From the NCBI GenBank assembly GCA_030426805.1, contig JAUHXU010000003.1:248001-312000 (forward strand): a stretch of 64,000 nt of DNA. The letters run 5' to 3'. Source of the stretch: a bacterium. Its GTDB lineage: Bacteria > Planctomycetota > JAFGQW01. The position numbers and the translations under genes are program-made. The notes beneath the pieces are model-generated. The model was not told the DNA's origin. It saw nothing but the letters and a program-made list of their open reading frames with translations, and made no database searches. Every line of letters begins with the position of its first letter. Within the stretch, counting starts at the first letter, position 1. This document shows positions 24,522 through 38,146 of the stretch, one piece after another.

Positions 24522-25166
24522 ATGCAACCCGCATTCTGCACCATGATCGGCCGGACCATGATCGACCGCATTGGGCTGGGCCGAAGCTGCGCGCTCATCG
24601 TCGGCGCGCTCGTGTTCGCGAGCTGTTACTCGCCGCCGCCGCCGGCCCCGCCGGTCGAGGTCGTCCGCACCGACAAGGTCAACGACTTCGAGAAGCGCAG
24701 CGAGGACCTCGTCGACCTCGTCGTGCTCGCCGCGCGCCCCCCGCAGGGCGATCCGCGCGAGAACGGCCCGCACCTGCGACGCTTCCGTCGCCTCGTCTAC
24801 GAGCGCCTCGTCGACAAGGGCTACAGCCCCTATCGACTGAACTACGTCGACCAGACGTACGGCGATCAACCGCTCGGTGTGCGGGTCGACCCGGATCACA
24901 ACGCGAAGCGCTTCGACGAGGACGCGCTCGTCGCGTTGAGCATCAACGAGTTCGACCGGCGCTACAAGAACGAGAACGGCATCCTCGTCAGCGCGACGAT
25001 CTCCCTGATCGCATCCGACTCCAAGCGCAAGCTGTGGATGCACGAGATCCGTCACCGGCTCTACAAGATCCCGTTCGACGCCGACGAGCGAAACCTCACC
25101 CAGGAGGACGCGGTGATCGACCAGGTCGTCGAGGACCTCCTCGCGACGCTGCCGCCGCGAGCGTAG
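24522..25166 (+). CDS. probable lipoprotein of unknown function
   Basis: ATG 24522 is preferred over internal Met codons because GGGGAGGG lies 6 bases upstream. The 214-aa product has a lipoprotein signal peptide ending in VFASCYS (lipobox Cys about 36). The mature part is mixed alpha/beta, with a Pro-rich stretch after the Cys and a core containing LRRFRRLVYERLVDKGYSPY and IRHRLYKIP. The pattern (repeated short strands, 'alive to L/W' end of a TolB-N/LpoB-like fold) recalls DUF799/GNA1162-type lipoproteins, but I cannot confirm this. It is followed 19 bases later by a phosphodiesterase-like gene. Confidence 0.7.
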   Translation: MQPAFCTMIGRTMIDRIGLGRSCALIVGALVFASCYSPPPPAPPVEVVRTDKVNDFEKRSEDLVDLVVLAARPPQGDPRENGPHLRRFRRLVYERLVDKGYSPYRLNYVDQTYGDQPLGVRVDPDHNAKRFDEDALVALSINEFDRRYKNENGILVSATISLIASDSKRKLWMHEIRHRLYKIPFDADERNLTQEDAVIDQVVEDLLATLPPRA

Positions 25167-25185
25167 CCGTCGGGCGGGAGACCGG

Positions 25186-26526
25186 ATGCAGGCACCCGGC
25201 TCCCGCGCACCCGTCGTCTGGTTGATTCTCGACGGCGTGACCCACTGGGTCGCGTCGCGCTTGCTCGCCGAAGGGCGCCTGCCGAACCTCGCACGGCTCG
25301 CGGCGAGCGGTTCGTTTCGCGCGACGCGCCCGGTCGGCCCGAACTGCGAGACACCCGTGCAACTCGCGACGCTGTTCACCGGCGAGCCGAGCCGGGTCCA
25401 CGGCGTCCATGGCTACCACGTCCCGGTCGACGGCGAACCGCACCGAACGCGCAGCGGATTCGAGGCGGACGGGTTGCGCGCGACGCCGTTGTGGCGGGAC
25501 GCGTTGGACGCCGGGCGGTCGGTCGCGCTCGGGCACATCGCGTTCTCGACGCGCGGCGGCGACGCGCGCCATACCGGTTGTCGCCTCCTCGCCGACGGCT
25601 ACGGCAGCGCCGGCGACGAGACGTTCGTCGCGCCCCACGACGACAAGCCGGCGTGGCTCGACGCGGTCGGCACGTTTCGCGGCAACGGCGAACTCGGCGC
25701 GTATCTGAAGGGGCGCTTCGGCCCCCGCTTCGCCGATGGCCGCGCCGAGGACGACTACCTACGCACGCTGCTCGACACGTCGGACTACTTCGCCCGGGTC
25801 GCGCGCTTCGTGCTCGAACGCGAGCGCGCCGACCTGACGATGCTCTACTACCCGTGCACCGACGAGATCGCGCACGCGGTGATGCACTACCTGGGCGACG
25901 AGACGCACGCGCGCTCGCCGGACACGTCGGCGCGCGCGTGGGCGATGGTGACGACGGTCTACGAGGCCGCCGATACGCTCGTCGGCGAGGTCGTCGCGCG
26001 GCTCGGCGGCGGCGAGCGGCTCGTGGTCGGCTCCGATCACGGGGTCGCCGGCATCGCGCGGCGCCTGCACGTCAACCGCGTGCTCGCGGATGCCGGGCTC
26101 TGCCGCTTCGGCCCGCAGGGGCGACTCGTCCGCCGCGATGCGCGCGTCTTCTACTCGCCGGCGAACAACGGCTTCCTCCATCGCGGCGCGCGATTCGAGC
26201 ACGGCGATCTCGACCGCGCGTGCGAAGCACTTCGCGCATGCCGAACCGATGGCGGCATGGCGGCCGTCGACGGCATCGACCTGCCGGGCGACGCGTTCGA
26301 CGAGACGACGGGCATCGCGTTCGTCCGCGCGACACCGGGATACGAGGTGTCCGCCCTCGACGCGCCGCGGCCGATCACCGCGTCGGTGATGAAGGGACAC
26401 CATCAGTCCGGCGACCAACGCGCCGACCTGCGCGGCGTGCTCTTCACCGACACGCCATGCGACGATCCCGACGCGATCGTGCCGAACACCGCGGTGCGTG
26501 CGATCGTCGAGGCGACGCGCGCCTGA
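25186..26526 (+). CDS. alkaline phosphatase-superfamily phosphodiesterase-like protein
   Basis: This 446-aa protein has the fold signature of type I phosphodiesterase/nucleotide pyrophosphatases. VVWLILDGVTHWV opens it, with the first metal-binding Asp at LDG. The nucleophile region is NCETPVQLATLFTGEPSRVHGV, broken here into NCETPVQ, then LFTG and HGVHGY. The later metal ligands are TDEIAHAVMHY, VVGSDHGVAG and MKGHHQSGDQ. No signal peptide is seen, unlike most secreted members, so it may act in the cytoplasm like phosphoglycerate-mutase-type or nucleotide-cleaving members. The substrate cannot be assigned. It ends 5 bases from the convergent methyltransferase gene. Confidence 0.8.
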   Translation: MQAPGSRAPVVWLILDGVTHWVASRLLAEGRLPNLARLAASGSFRATRPVGPNCETPVQLATLFTGEPSRVHGVHGYHVPVDGEPHRTRSGFEADGLRATPLWRDALDAGRSVALGHIAFSTRGGDARHTGCRLLADGYGSAGDETFVAPHDDKPAWLDAVGTFRGNGELGAYLKGRFGPRFADGRAEDDYLRTLLDTSDYFARVARFVLERERADLTMLYYPCTDEIAHAVMHYLGDETHARSPDTSARAWAMVTTVYEAADTLVGEVVARLGGGERLVVGSDHGVAGIARRLHVNRVLADAGLCRFGPQGRLVRRDARVFYSPANNGFLHRGARFEHGDLDRACEALRACRTDGGMAAVDGIDLPGDAFDETTGIAFVRATPGYEVSALDAPRPITASVMKGHHQSGDQRADLRGVLFTDTPCDDPDAIVPNTAVRAIVEATRA

Positions 26527-26531
26527 CTCGG

Positions 26532-27536
26532 CTACTTCGGCTTGCGTGCGACCGTGACGGTCGCGAACAGCGTCTCCTTCAGGTCGCCCATCTTCGCCGG
26601 CCAGCCGAACGCCTCGCCCATCGCACGCGCCCGGTCGCCGTCGTCGGTGTCGGAGTGCACGATCTCGAGTCCGGCGCGTTCGAACGCGTCGCGGTCGAAC
26701 GGGCAGCGGCCGTCGGCCCACGGCAGGTAGCGCTCCTCGGGCGGGTTCTGCTTCGGGCTCAGGTTGTAGATCACGAACAGGCCGCCCGGGCGGAGGATGC
26801 GCGCGACCTCGGCGACGAAGCGGGCATCGTCGACGCCGAGCTGGACGAGCATCCGCGGGTCGACCTTCTTCGCCGGGTGGATGTAGCCGCGCTTGAGCGT
26901 GTTCTTCGACAGCACGAGGTCGTAGCCGCCGCCGACACGCTCGACCGTCTTCTCGTCCGCCGGCCAGCGGCCGTCGACGAGCGTGACGCGACCGTCGGTG
27001 CTGCCCGCGTTCGCGACGGTGCCCTGGTCGGTCGACGCCGAATAGAGCGCGGTCAGGAACGGATCGACGTCGACGCCGACCGCGTCGGCGCCGAGTTGCG
27101 CGATCAGGCGCAGGTGGCCGATCGTGCCGTAGCCGAAGTCGAGGACGCGCTTGCCGGCGAACGCGTCGAGGCCCGCCTCGGCGGCGTACTCGAACGCGCG
27201 AACGTAGGCGAGCGGCGTGCCGTACTTCGTCGTGTAGTAGCGGTCGGCGGGCATCGCCGTGCGCTTGTAGGCGCGCTGCTCGGCCGGCGCGAGCGCCGCC
27301 CACGCGTCGGGTGCGAGGTAGCGTCGCCGCGCGGGGTCGATGTGGAGCACGCGTGCGTCGGGCATCGGCAGCCGTTGGGTCGAGCGGAGGAACGCGCGCG
27401 TGAGGTCGCTCGACGCGAGCGGCGCGAGCGCCTCCGCCTGGGCGCGCATCCGCTCGACGATCGAATCGGACTGGGCGTGGGCCACCCCTGCAACGAACGC
27501 CGCGCTCGCGGCGATCACGGTCAAGACGGAGCGCAT
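26532..27536 (-). CDS. class I SAM-dependent methyltransferase-like protein with a signal peptide
   Basis: The 334-aa protein starts at ATG 27536 behind GAGAGGTG. Residues 1-22 look like a Sec signal peptide (TVIAASAAFVAGVAHAQS). The Rossmann methyltransferase core begins near residue 135 with VLDFGYGTIGHLRLIAQLG (motif I), then GVDVDPFL, YDLVLSKNTLKRG (motif IV region) and RILRPGGLFVIYN (motif VI). The SAM-binding features look intact. SAM is normally absent outside the cytoplasm, so export of such an enzyme would be odd. Either the leader is not cleaved or the fold has another use. Function unknown. Confidence 0.75.
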   Translation of the reverse strand: MRSVLTVIAASAAFVAGVAHAQSDSIVERMRAQAEALAPLASSDLTRAFLRSTQRLPMPDARVLHIDPARRRYLAPDAWAALAPAEQRAYKRTAMPADRYYTTKYGTPLAYVRAFEYAAEAGLDAFAGKRVLDFGYGTIGHLRLIAQLGADAVGVDVDPFLTALYSASTDQGTVANAGSTDGRVTLVDGRWPADEKTVERVGGGYDLVLSKNTLKRGYIHPAKKVDPRMLVQLGVDDARFVAEVARILRPGGLFVIYNLSPKQNPPEERYLPWADGRCPFDRDAFERAGLEIVHSDTDDGDRARAMGEAFGWPAKMGDLKETLFATVTVARKPK

Positions 27537-27674
27537 CGGTCACCTCTCTCGGCATCGACCCGACACGGTTCGTTACGCACGGCCCGCGGGTTCGTTGGGT
27601 CCGATCGCGATGCTACAGAATCGCGAAGACCAGGCCGAGGCTCCGTCAGGTCGCCGAAGCTCGCTCGATCGATG

Positions 27675-27723
27675 CGTTTGGCGCGTGTGTGGTGCATGAT
27701 TCGCGCGCGAAGCGCACCAAACG
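27675..27723. repeat. 49-nt hairpin with CGTTTGG/CCAAACG arms
   Basis: CGTTTGGCGCG at the left end pairs with CGCACCAAACG at the right end with one G-T position. The right half (GCGCGAAGCGCACCAAACGA) is repeated about 470 bases further on. There the left half also recurs as CGTTTGGCG at 28021, so two related copies bracket the island. Confidence 0.7.
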
Positions 27724-27900
27724 AACGGGTTCGGCCACCTCCCCCGCGGACAGCAACCTCTGCGCTCCGGCTCGGAGCTCTTTCGGGGCCTCCCCTCCGA
27801 ACCCCTCACCGCCGACGCCGGCACTTCTTGGGTGCGGCCGACGCCGACGGTGAGGGGCTCTCCGGGGAGGTGGCGGCGCTTGCGTTGTATCTGCAGAAGC

Positions 27901-27998
27901 TCGCTGCGCCGGATCTGTCCCACTTCGCGTCAGATCTGCGCCAGCGACCCCTCGCTGCGGCGATCTTGTCCCGTTTCGCGTCAGATTCGCGTTAGCGA
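27901..27998 (+). repeat. pair of 47-nt hairpin repeats (family locus 2)
   Basis: Units 27901-27947 and 27952-27998 are joined by CCCC. Each begins TCGCTG and ends with AGCGA. The internal arms (CGGATCTG with CAGATCTG in unit 1) pair around a loop that includes TTCGCGT. A short sequence GTATCTGCAGAAGC precedes the pair, matching GTATCGACAGAAGC at locus 3. Confidence 0.85.
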
Positions 27999-28025
27999 GC
28001 TGCCGCGCGTTCGATCGATGCGTTT

Positions 28026-28140
28026 GGCGGGCCGATTCTGCACCGATTCTCGCGATGCGTGCGCTTGGCGACGCGATGCTGCACCCGATCGGCGTGCCGG
28101 GCGGTGTTTCGCACGCGCGTTGGTGCAATACTGGCCCGCC
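28026..28140. repeat. 115-nt element with 19-nt imperfect inverted arms
   Basis: GGCGGGCCGATTCTGCACC at 28026-28044 faces GGTGCAATACTGGCCCGCC at 28122-28140, with about 16 of 19 positions complementary. The interior has further short inverted arms. It lies between the hairpin pair and the typA 3' end. Confidence 0.6.
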
Positions 28141-28341
28141 AAGCGCAACCATGCGGCTTGAGTGGTGCAGAATCCGCGCGCGAAGCGCACCAAACGAACG
28201 GGCTCGGCCCTCTCCCCCGAAGCCCTGTCACCGTCGACGTCGATCGCACCCTCGCGGCCTGGATCGATGTCGGCGGGGACAGGGCGAAGGGGGAGTCCCC
28301 CCGAAAGCTCTCGATCCGGAGACCGAGATTGCTCGTGTGGC

Positions 28342-30165
28342 TCAGACCGCGTCCAATGCGCGGGCGGCGCGGCGGCGTTCACCTTTGTCGAGGAGCTTCT
28401 TGCGCATGCGGAGGCTCTTGGGCGTGACCTCGACGAGTTCGTCGCGGTTGACGTAGGCGAGCATCTCTTCGAGCGACATGCGAACCGGTGGGTCGATGCG
28501 CAGTGCGCGTTCGGCGGTGGCGGAGCGCATGTTCGTCAGCTTGCGCGTGCGCTGGATGTTGACGTCGAGGTCTTTGTCCTTGCAGTGCTCGCCGACGATC
28601 TGGCCCTTGTAGACCGGCTCGGTCGGCTCGACGAAGAAGCGGCCGCGGTCGCGCAGGATGTCGAGCGCATAGGTGACGACGGGCCCCTGCTCCATCGACA
28701 CGAGCGCACCGGCGGAGCGCTGCGGGATGTCGCCCTTGTGCGGCTCCCAGCGATCGAAGCGGTGGTAGATCACCGCCTCGCCGTTGGTCGCGTTCAGGAG
28801 CCGCGTGCGCAGTCCGATCAAGCCGCGCGACGGGATCGAGAACTCGAGGTGCGACGTGACGCCCTTCGCCTCCATCTTGTCCATCACGCCCTTGCGCAGG
28901 CCGACGACCTCCATCACCTTGCCGGACGACGCCTCGGGCACCTCGACGACGAGCTGCTCGATCGGCTCGCACTGCTGGCCGTCGATCTCCTTCAGGATGA
29001 CCTGCGGCTGCGCGACCTGCAGTTCGTAGCCCTCGCGGCGCATGTATTCGATCAGCACGCTCAGGTGCAGAATCCCGCGGCCGCTCACCCGGAACGTCTC
29101 GGCCGATTCGGTCTCTTCGACCTTCAGCGCGACGTCCTTCTCCATCTGGCGCCACAGGCGTTCGCGGAGTTGGCGGCTCGTGACGAACTTGCCCTCCTTG
29201 CCGGCGAACGGCGAGTTGTTGACCGAGAAGAGCATCGTGATCGTCGGCTCGTCGACCGGGATGACGGGGAGCGCCTCGGGGGCCTCGAAGTCGGCGAGCG
29301 TGTCGCCGATGTCGATCGTCTCGATCCCGACGACCGCACACAGCTCGCCCGCCGGCACGACGTCGACTTCGCGCTTCTGGAAGCCGTCGAACACGAAGAG
29401 CTGCTTCGCGTCCGCGCGCACGCGCGTGCCGTCACGCTTGATCAGCGTCAGCGGACGCCGAGCGCGCAACTCGCCGCGGAACACGCGGCCCACACCGATG
29501 CGACCGACGTAGCTCGTGTAGTCGAGCTGCATCACCTGCATCTGCAGGTTGCCCTCGGGCGGCCGCGGCGCCGGCACCGACCGCAGGATCTCCTGCATCA
29601 GCGGGACGACGTTGCCGTCGCGTGCGGTCGGGTCGTCGCTCGCCCAGCCTTGCCGGCCGGATGCATACAGCGTCGGGAACTCGAGCTGCTCGTCGCTCGC
29701 CTCGAGCTCGACGAACAGATCGAACACCTCGTTGAGCACCGCGTCGTGGCGCTCGTCGGCGCGGTCCATCTTGTTGATCACGACGATCGGACGGAGCCCC
29801 AGGTCGAGCGCCTTCTTCAGCACGAAGCGCGTCTGCGGCATCGGCCCCTCGAACGCGTCGACGAGCAGCAGCACGCCGTCGGCGAGCTTGAGCACACGCT
29901 CGACCTCGCCGGAGAAGTCGGCGTGCCCGGGCGTGTCGATCAGGTTGATCTTCACGCCGTCGTACTCGAACGCGACGTTCTTCGCGAGAATCGTGATCCC
30001 GCGCTCGCGCTCGAGGTCTTCGGAGTCCATCACGCATTCCGGCACGTCCTGGCCGTCGCGGAAGAGGCGCCCCTGACGGAGCATGTGGTCGACCAGGGTC
30101 GTCTTGCCGTGGTCGACGTGCGCGATGATCGCGACGTTGCGGATCTCGGGTCTCGGGGCGGACAT
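28342..30165 (-). CDS. typA: translational GTPase TypA/BipA
   Basis: TypA is a ribosome-binding GTPase of the EF-G family involved in stress responses and large-subunit assembly. The 607-aa length fits. G1 is AHVDHGKTT at residues 15-23, [11 protein letters not shown] is the switch I region, G3 is DTPGH at 77-81 and G4 is NKMDR at 131-135. Domain V-type and TypA-specific C-terminal sequences are present (YEPHKGDIP-like [16 protein letters not shown], and [16 protein letters not shown]). ATG 30165 has AGGAG about 13 bases upstream. It is monocistronic, with the repeat island downstream and the DUF502 gene divergent. Confidence 0.97.
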   Translation of the reverse strand: MSAPRPEIRNVAIIAHVDHGKTTLVDHMLRQGRLFRDGQDVPECVMDSEDLERERGITILAKNVAFEYDGVKINLIDTPGHADFSGEVERVLKLADGVLLLVDAFEGPMPQTRFVLKKALDLGLRPIVVINKMDRADERHDAVLNEVFDLFVELEASDEQLEFPTLYASGRQGWASDDPTARDGNVVPLMQEILRSVPAPRPPEGNLQMQVMQLDYTSYVGRIGVGRVFRGELRARRPLTLIKRDGTRVRADAKQLFVFDGFQKREVDVVPAGELCAVVGIETIDIGDTLADFEAPEALPVIPVDEPTITMLFSVNNSPFAGKEGKFVTSRQLRERLWRQMEKDVALKVEETESAETFRVSGRGILHLSVLIEYMRREGYELQVAQPQVILKEIDGQQCEPIEQLVVEVPEASSGKVMEVVGLRKGVMDKMEAKGVTSHLEFSIPSRGLIGLRTRLLNATNGEAVIYHRFDRWEPHKGDIPQRSAGALVSMEQGPVVTYALDILRDRGRFFVEPTEPVYKGQIVGEHCKDKDLDVNIQRTRKLTNMRSATAERALRIDPPVRMSLEEMLAYVNRDELVEVTPKSLRMRKKLLDKGERRRAARALDAV

Positions 30166-30219
30166 GGTTCTCGGGGCTCCTGCGGGATCGGGGCGGTCCG
30201 GACCGCCCGCGGCGCTGTC

Positions 30220-30247
30220 CGTCTAATACATCTGACGCCCACGTCAA
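30220..30247 (-). promoter_or_regulatory. putative promoter of typA
   Basis: On the minus strand TTGACG (30247-30242) is followed after 16 bases by TAGACG (30225-30220), about 55 bases ahead of the typA ATG. The -35 is perfect for this window's pattern and the -10 is weak. Confidence 0.4.
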
Positions 30248-30289
30248 TTCGGGCGGGTATGATGCCCGGGACCATTTTCGGAGGGTCCG

Positions 30290-30910
30290 ATGCCTACATT
30301 CACGAAGTACTTCCTCCGCGGCGTCCTGGTGCTGCTCCCGATCGTCGTGACGATCTACCTCATCTACTTCGTGGGCAAGTCCCTCGAGCCGGCGTTCAGC
30401 TGGGTGGGCGGGATCGTCACGAAGGGTGCGGCCGAGTGGGCGCAGACCGTGCTCGGCCTCGCGGTCACGCTCGTCCTGATCATGTTCGTCGGGCTCGTGG
30501 CGACCAACTTCCTGGGCGCCCGGATCGTCGCCGCCGTCGAGCACCTGTTCGACCGGCTGCCGTTGATCCGGATGCTCCACGGCGCGGTCAAGGACGTCCT
30601 CGGCGCGTTCGTCGGCGACAAGAAGAGCTTCGACCGCCCGGTGATGGTGGCGCTGTCGGCCGACGGCCAGACCCGCGTGGTCGGGTTCCTGACCCGCGAC
30701 GACCTCTCGTTCCTGGGCAGCGCGGGCGACGTCGCGGTCTACCTCCCGCAGTCCTACAACTTCGCCGGCAACCTGATCGTCGTGCCGGCCGACCGCGTGA
30801 AACCGATCGACACGCCCAGCTCGGACGTGATGACGTTCCTCGTGTCCGGCGGCGTGTCGGCGCACGCCAAGGAGGCGAAGAAGGCGGCCCCGCCCGAAGC
30901 GTTGCCGTAG
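30290..30910 (+). CDS. DUF502 family inner-membrane protein
   Basis: The 206-aa protein begins at ATG 30290 with GGAGG 6 bases upstream. The family pattern is clear: FLRGVLVLLPIVVTIYLIYF forms the first membrane helix, followed by a second near residues 50-75 (VLGLAVTLVLIMFVGLVA). The conserved PLIRMLHGAVKDVLGAF and VVGFLTRDD come next, and then a soluble domain that includes YLPQSYNFAGNLIVVP. DUF502 proteins are widespread in bacteria and plants, and their biochemical role is not settled. It converges on ligA with a gap of 6 bases. Confidence 0.92.
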   Translation: MPTFTKYFLRGVLVLLPIVVTIYLIYFVGKSLEPAFSWVGGIVTKGAAEWAQTVLGLAVTLVLIMFVGLVATNFLGARIVAAVEHLFDRLPLIRMLHGAVKDVLGAFVGDKKSFDRPVMVALSADGQTRVVGFLTRDDLSFLGSAGDVAVYLPQSYNFAGNLIVVPADRVKPIDTPSSDVMTFLVSGGVSAHAKEAKKAAPPEALP

Positions 30911-30916
30911 GGCGCG

Positions 30917-34035
<3,119 letters not shown>

Positions 34036-34173
34036 CGTCTGAGCACGTAGAACAAAATCCGGTGCATTTCCGGGGAACGCCGCCGCAATGACACCGATCG
34101 TCGACCGAATGCGCCCGTGCAACGTCGACGGGCACCCCGCGAGGTGCCTCCGGGGAAGGAAACCGACCGCGAC

Positions 34174-35661
<1,488 letters not shown>

Positions 35662-35668
35662 CCGCGCG

Positions 35669-38146
35669 GTGGCCCCGTCGCGTTCCGCTCGCTGGCCGCT
35701 CCGCCGCGCGATCGCGATCCTCCTGCCGGTCTTCGCGTTCTACGCGCTGCCGCTCGGTTTCGCCCCGGCGCTGCCGCCCGGCTACGAGAGCAGCCACGTC
35801 TTCCTCGCGATGGCGATCGAAGAGCGCGGCTCGCTCGACGTGGACGTCGAAGCGGCCGAGTGGTTCATCGACCACGACCTGCTGAAGATCGACGGGCACT
35901 ACCGCTCGAACAAGCCGCCCGGCCCGGCGCTGTGGCTCGTGCCGGCGGTCGCCGCGGTCGACGCGCTGACGCCCGGCCGCCCCGATTTCTGGACGATCGC
36001 GTGGGTCGGGCGCGTCGCGATGCTGAGCCTCGCGTTCGTCGTGTTTCTCTTCGCGCTCGGCCGCGGGCTCGAACGGCTCGCGCCGCCGGCAGTCGCGTGG
36101 GGGCTCGTGCTCGCCTACGGCCTCGCGTCGAATGCCGCGGTCTACGCGACGCGTTACTACGGCCACGACCTGGCCGCGATCGCGCATGCGAGCGCGTGGC
36201 TCGTGTTGCTCCGCGCGAATCGGCGCCCCCTCGATGCGCTGTGGGTCGGCCTGCTCGCCGGTGTCGGCGTCGCGTGCGAGTATCGGACGATCGGCATCGC
36301 CGTCGTCGTGTTCGCGACCGCGGTCGTGATCGGTCCGCGCCGCGTGCTCGCCACGCTGCTCGGCGCGATCGGAGCGGCGCTTCCGGCGATCGCCCTCGTC
36401 GCCTACCGCGACGCCGCCTTCGCGACGAACGTGATCCACGCCCACCGGGAGACCGCCGAGATCGCACGCTTCGGCCTCGACGGCGCGCTCGGGTTCACGT
36501 GGCCGTCGCCGCGCAAGTTGGTCGCGCTGCTGGCGAGCCCGGCGATCGGGCTGTGGTTCCAGGCGCCGTGGCTGCTGCTCGCGATACCGGCGATCGTCGT
36601 GGCCGTGCGCCGCGGGGGGCGCGCGGGACGCGGCGTGGCGGTCGCCGCCGGGATCGCGTTCGCGGTGCACCTCGTGCTCGTCGCGTCGCACGCGTTCTGG
36701 ATCGGCGGGGCGACCGCCGGGCCGCGCTACCTGACCGCCGCGCTGCCGCTGCTCCTCTTTCCGATCGCGGGTTGGCTCGGCGATTCGCACACGCGTCCTG
36801 GGATGCGGGTCGCACTCGCGGCCGGCGCCGTCGCCGGGCTCGTGTTCCATGCCGCACTGCTCGTCACGTGGCCGGCGGTGCACACCGACGCCGACTTCCT
36901 GCTGCGCAATCCGTTCCGCGCCCACGCGATCCCGCTGCTCGCGTCGGGTCACGTCGCGCCGACGGCACTCGAAGTCCTCGGCATCGGCCCGGTCGTCGCG
37001 ACGATCGCCTGGCTCGGCTGCGCGTCGATTCCGATCGCGCTGTGGGTGCGGTTCGCGCGCGTCCCCGTCCGGGCGATCGGGATCAGTGGGGGCATCGGCG
37101 CGCTGCTCGTCCTCGCTCAAGCGACGATCGGCGTCGACGATCGCCCCGCCGACACCGAACGGCGCGATCGCATCGCGAGCGCCCTCGACCGCGAGCACTT
37201 CCCGCGGCGCGACGGCCGCATCGCGTTCGCCCCGCGACCGAGCGCGATCGAGCCCCGCCCGGCGGGTGCGACGATCGAGCGACTCGACCCGCGCGCATCG
37301 GCGGTGCTGCCGGGGAGCACGCGCATCGAAGTCGTCGCGGAGCCGTTCGGCTATCTGCGCGCGCCGCTGTGGCACGCCGGGGCGCTCCTCGTCGCCGACA
37401 CCGCGCGCAACACGCTGCTGCGCTACCGCCCCGGCGCCCTCGAAATCGTCGCGTTCCACTCCGGCCACGCCGGCGCCAACACCGCGTTCTACCCGCTGCC
37501 GGGAACCGCCGACCTCGCGGCCCTACCCGACGGACGCATCGTCGAAACCGAGCACGGCGACCGCTGCGTCGCGACGCTCGACGGCGAGACGCTCGTCGAC
37601 CGAATCGGTGACGCTCGGCTGAACAGCCCGAATCACGTCGCGGTGCGCGGCGACGGCACGATCTACTTCACCGACCCACCGTTCGGGCTGCGCTTCCTGC
37701 ACGGCGACCCCGCGCGCGAAATCGACGTGTGCGGCGTCTACCGGATCCGCGACGACCGCACCGACCTGATCGTGGACAAGATCGCGGCGCCGACCGGCAT
37801 CGCGCTCTCGCCCGACGAGCGCTACCTCTACGTCGGCGACTGGTCGGCGACACGACGCGTGATTCGGTTCACGCTCGACGCCGCCGGTGGCCTGGTCGAC
37901 GCGGCACCGTTCGCAGACCTGTCGAACACGCGCGGGGTCGACGGGATCGCGGTCGACGACGGCGGTCGCGTGTGGGTGTGCACGCCCGGCGCGCTGCTGC
38001 TCTTCGACGCCGACGGGACCGCACTCGCGCGGGTGGCGATGCCGGGCCCGGTCACCGACGTCGCGTTCGCCCCCGACGACGTCGTCTACGTCACGACGCG
38101 CGGTGCGCTCGTCCGGATCACTCGCTCGGCACGCCCGCACGACTGA
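35669..38146 (+). CDS. fusion of a polytopic GT-C-like membrane domain with an SMP-30/gluconolactonase-type propeller
   Basis: This 825-aa protein starts at GTG 35669, seven bases after the GT2 stop. Residues 1 to about 490 hold around eleven membrane helices, with YESSHVFLAMAIEERGSLDV and RSNKPPGPALWL near the N-terminus, as in ArnT/PMT-like GT-C proteins. From about residue 510 the sequence is soluble and shows the six-bladed SMP-30/gluconolactonase pattern: LWHAGALLVADTARNTLLRY, NSPNHVAVRGDGTIYFTDPP, APTGIALSPDERYLYVGD and GVDGIAVDDGGRVWVCTPG. In that family conserved Glu, Asn and Asp residues bind calcium and lactone substrates. This architecture is unusual. One reading is a sugar transferase whose product is bound or opened by the propeller outside the membrane (inference). 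The 3' end overlaps the convergent gene by 29 bases. Confidence 0.75.
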   Translation: MAPSRSARWPLRRAIAILLPVFAFYALPLGFAPALPPGYESSHVFLAMAIEERGSLDVDVEAAEWFIDHDLLKIDGHYRSNKPPGPALWLVPAVAAVDALTPGRPDFWTIAWVGRVAMLSLAFVVFLFALGRGLERLAPPAVAWGLVLAYGLASNAAVYATRYYGHDLAAIAHASAWLVLLRANRRPLDALWVGLLAGVGVACEYRTIGIAVVVFATAVVIGPRRVLATLLGAIGAALPAIALVAYRDAAFATNVIHAHRETAEIARFGLDGALGFTWPSPRKLVALLASPAIGLWFQAPWLLLAIPAIVVAVRRGGRAGRGVAVAAGIAFAVHLVLVASHAFWIGGATAGPRYLTAALPLLLFPIAGWLGDSHTRPGMRVALAAGAVAGLVFHAALLVTWPAVHTDADFLLRNPFRAHAIPLLASGHVAPTALEVLGIGPVVATIAWLGCASIPIALWVRFARVPVRAIGISGGIGALLVLAQATIGVDDRPADTERRDRIASALDREHFPRRDGRIAFAPRPSAIEPRPAGATIERLDPRASAVLPGSTRIEVVAEPFGYLRAPLWHAGALLVADTARNTLLRYRPGALEIVAFHSGHAGANTAFYPLPGTADLAALPDGRIVETEHGDRCVATLDGETLVDRIGDARLNSPNHVAVRGDGTIYFTDPPFGLRFLHGDPAREIDVCGVYRIRDDRTDLIVDKIAAPTGIALSPDERYLYVGDWSATRRVIRFTLDAAGGLVDAAPFADLSNTRGVDGIAVDDGGRVWVCTPGALLLFDADGTALARVAMPGPVTDVAFAPDDVVYVTTRGALVRITRSARPHD

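Larger units (their letters stand above)
27537..28341. other. 800-base non-coding island of hairpin repeats
   Basis: No reading frame here looks like protein. The island contains a hairpin bounded by CGTTTGG/CCAAACG (27675-27723), a long inverted repeat with CCTCCCC...CCCCTCACCG arms (about 27789-27811 and 27848-27870), a pair of 47-nt hairpins (27901-27998), a 19-nt inverted repeat (28026-28044 with 28122-28140), and a direct repeat of GCGCGAAGCGCACCAAACGA at about 27704 and 28178. A GGGGGAGTCCCCC hairpin near 28289-28301 may act in typA termination. Confidence 0.7.
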
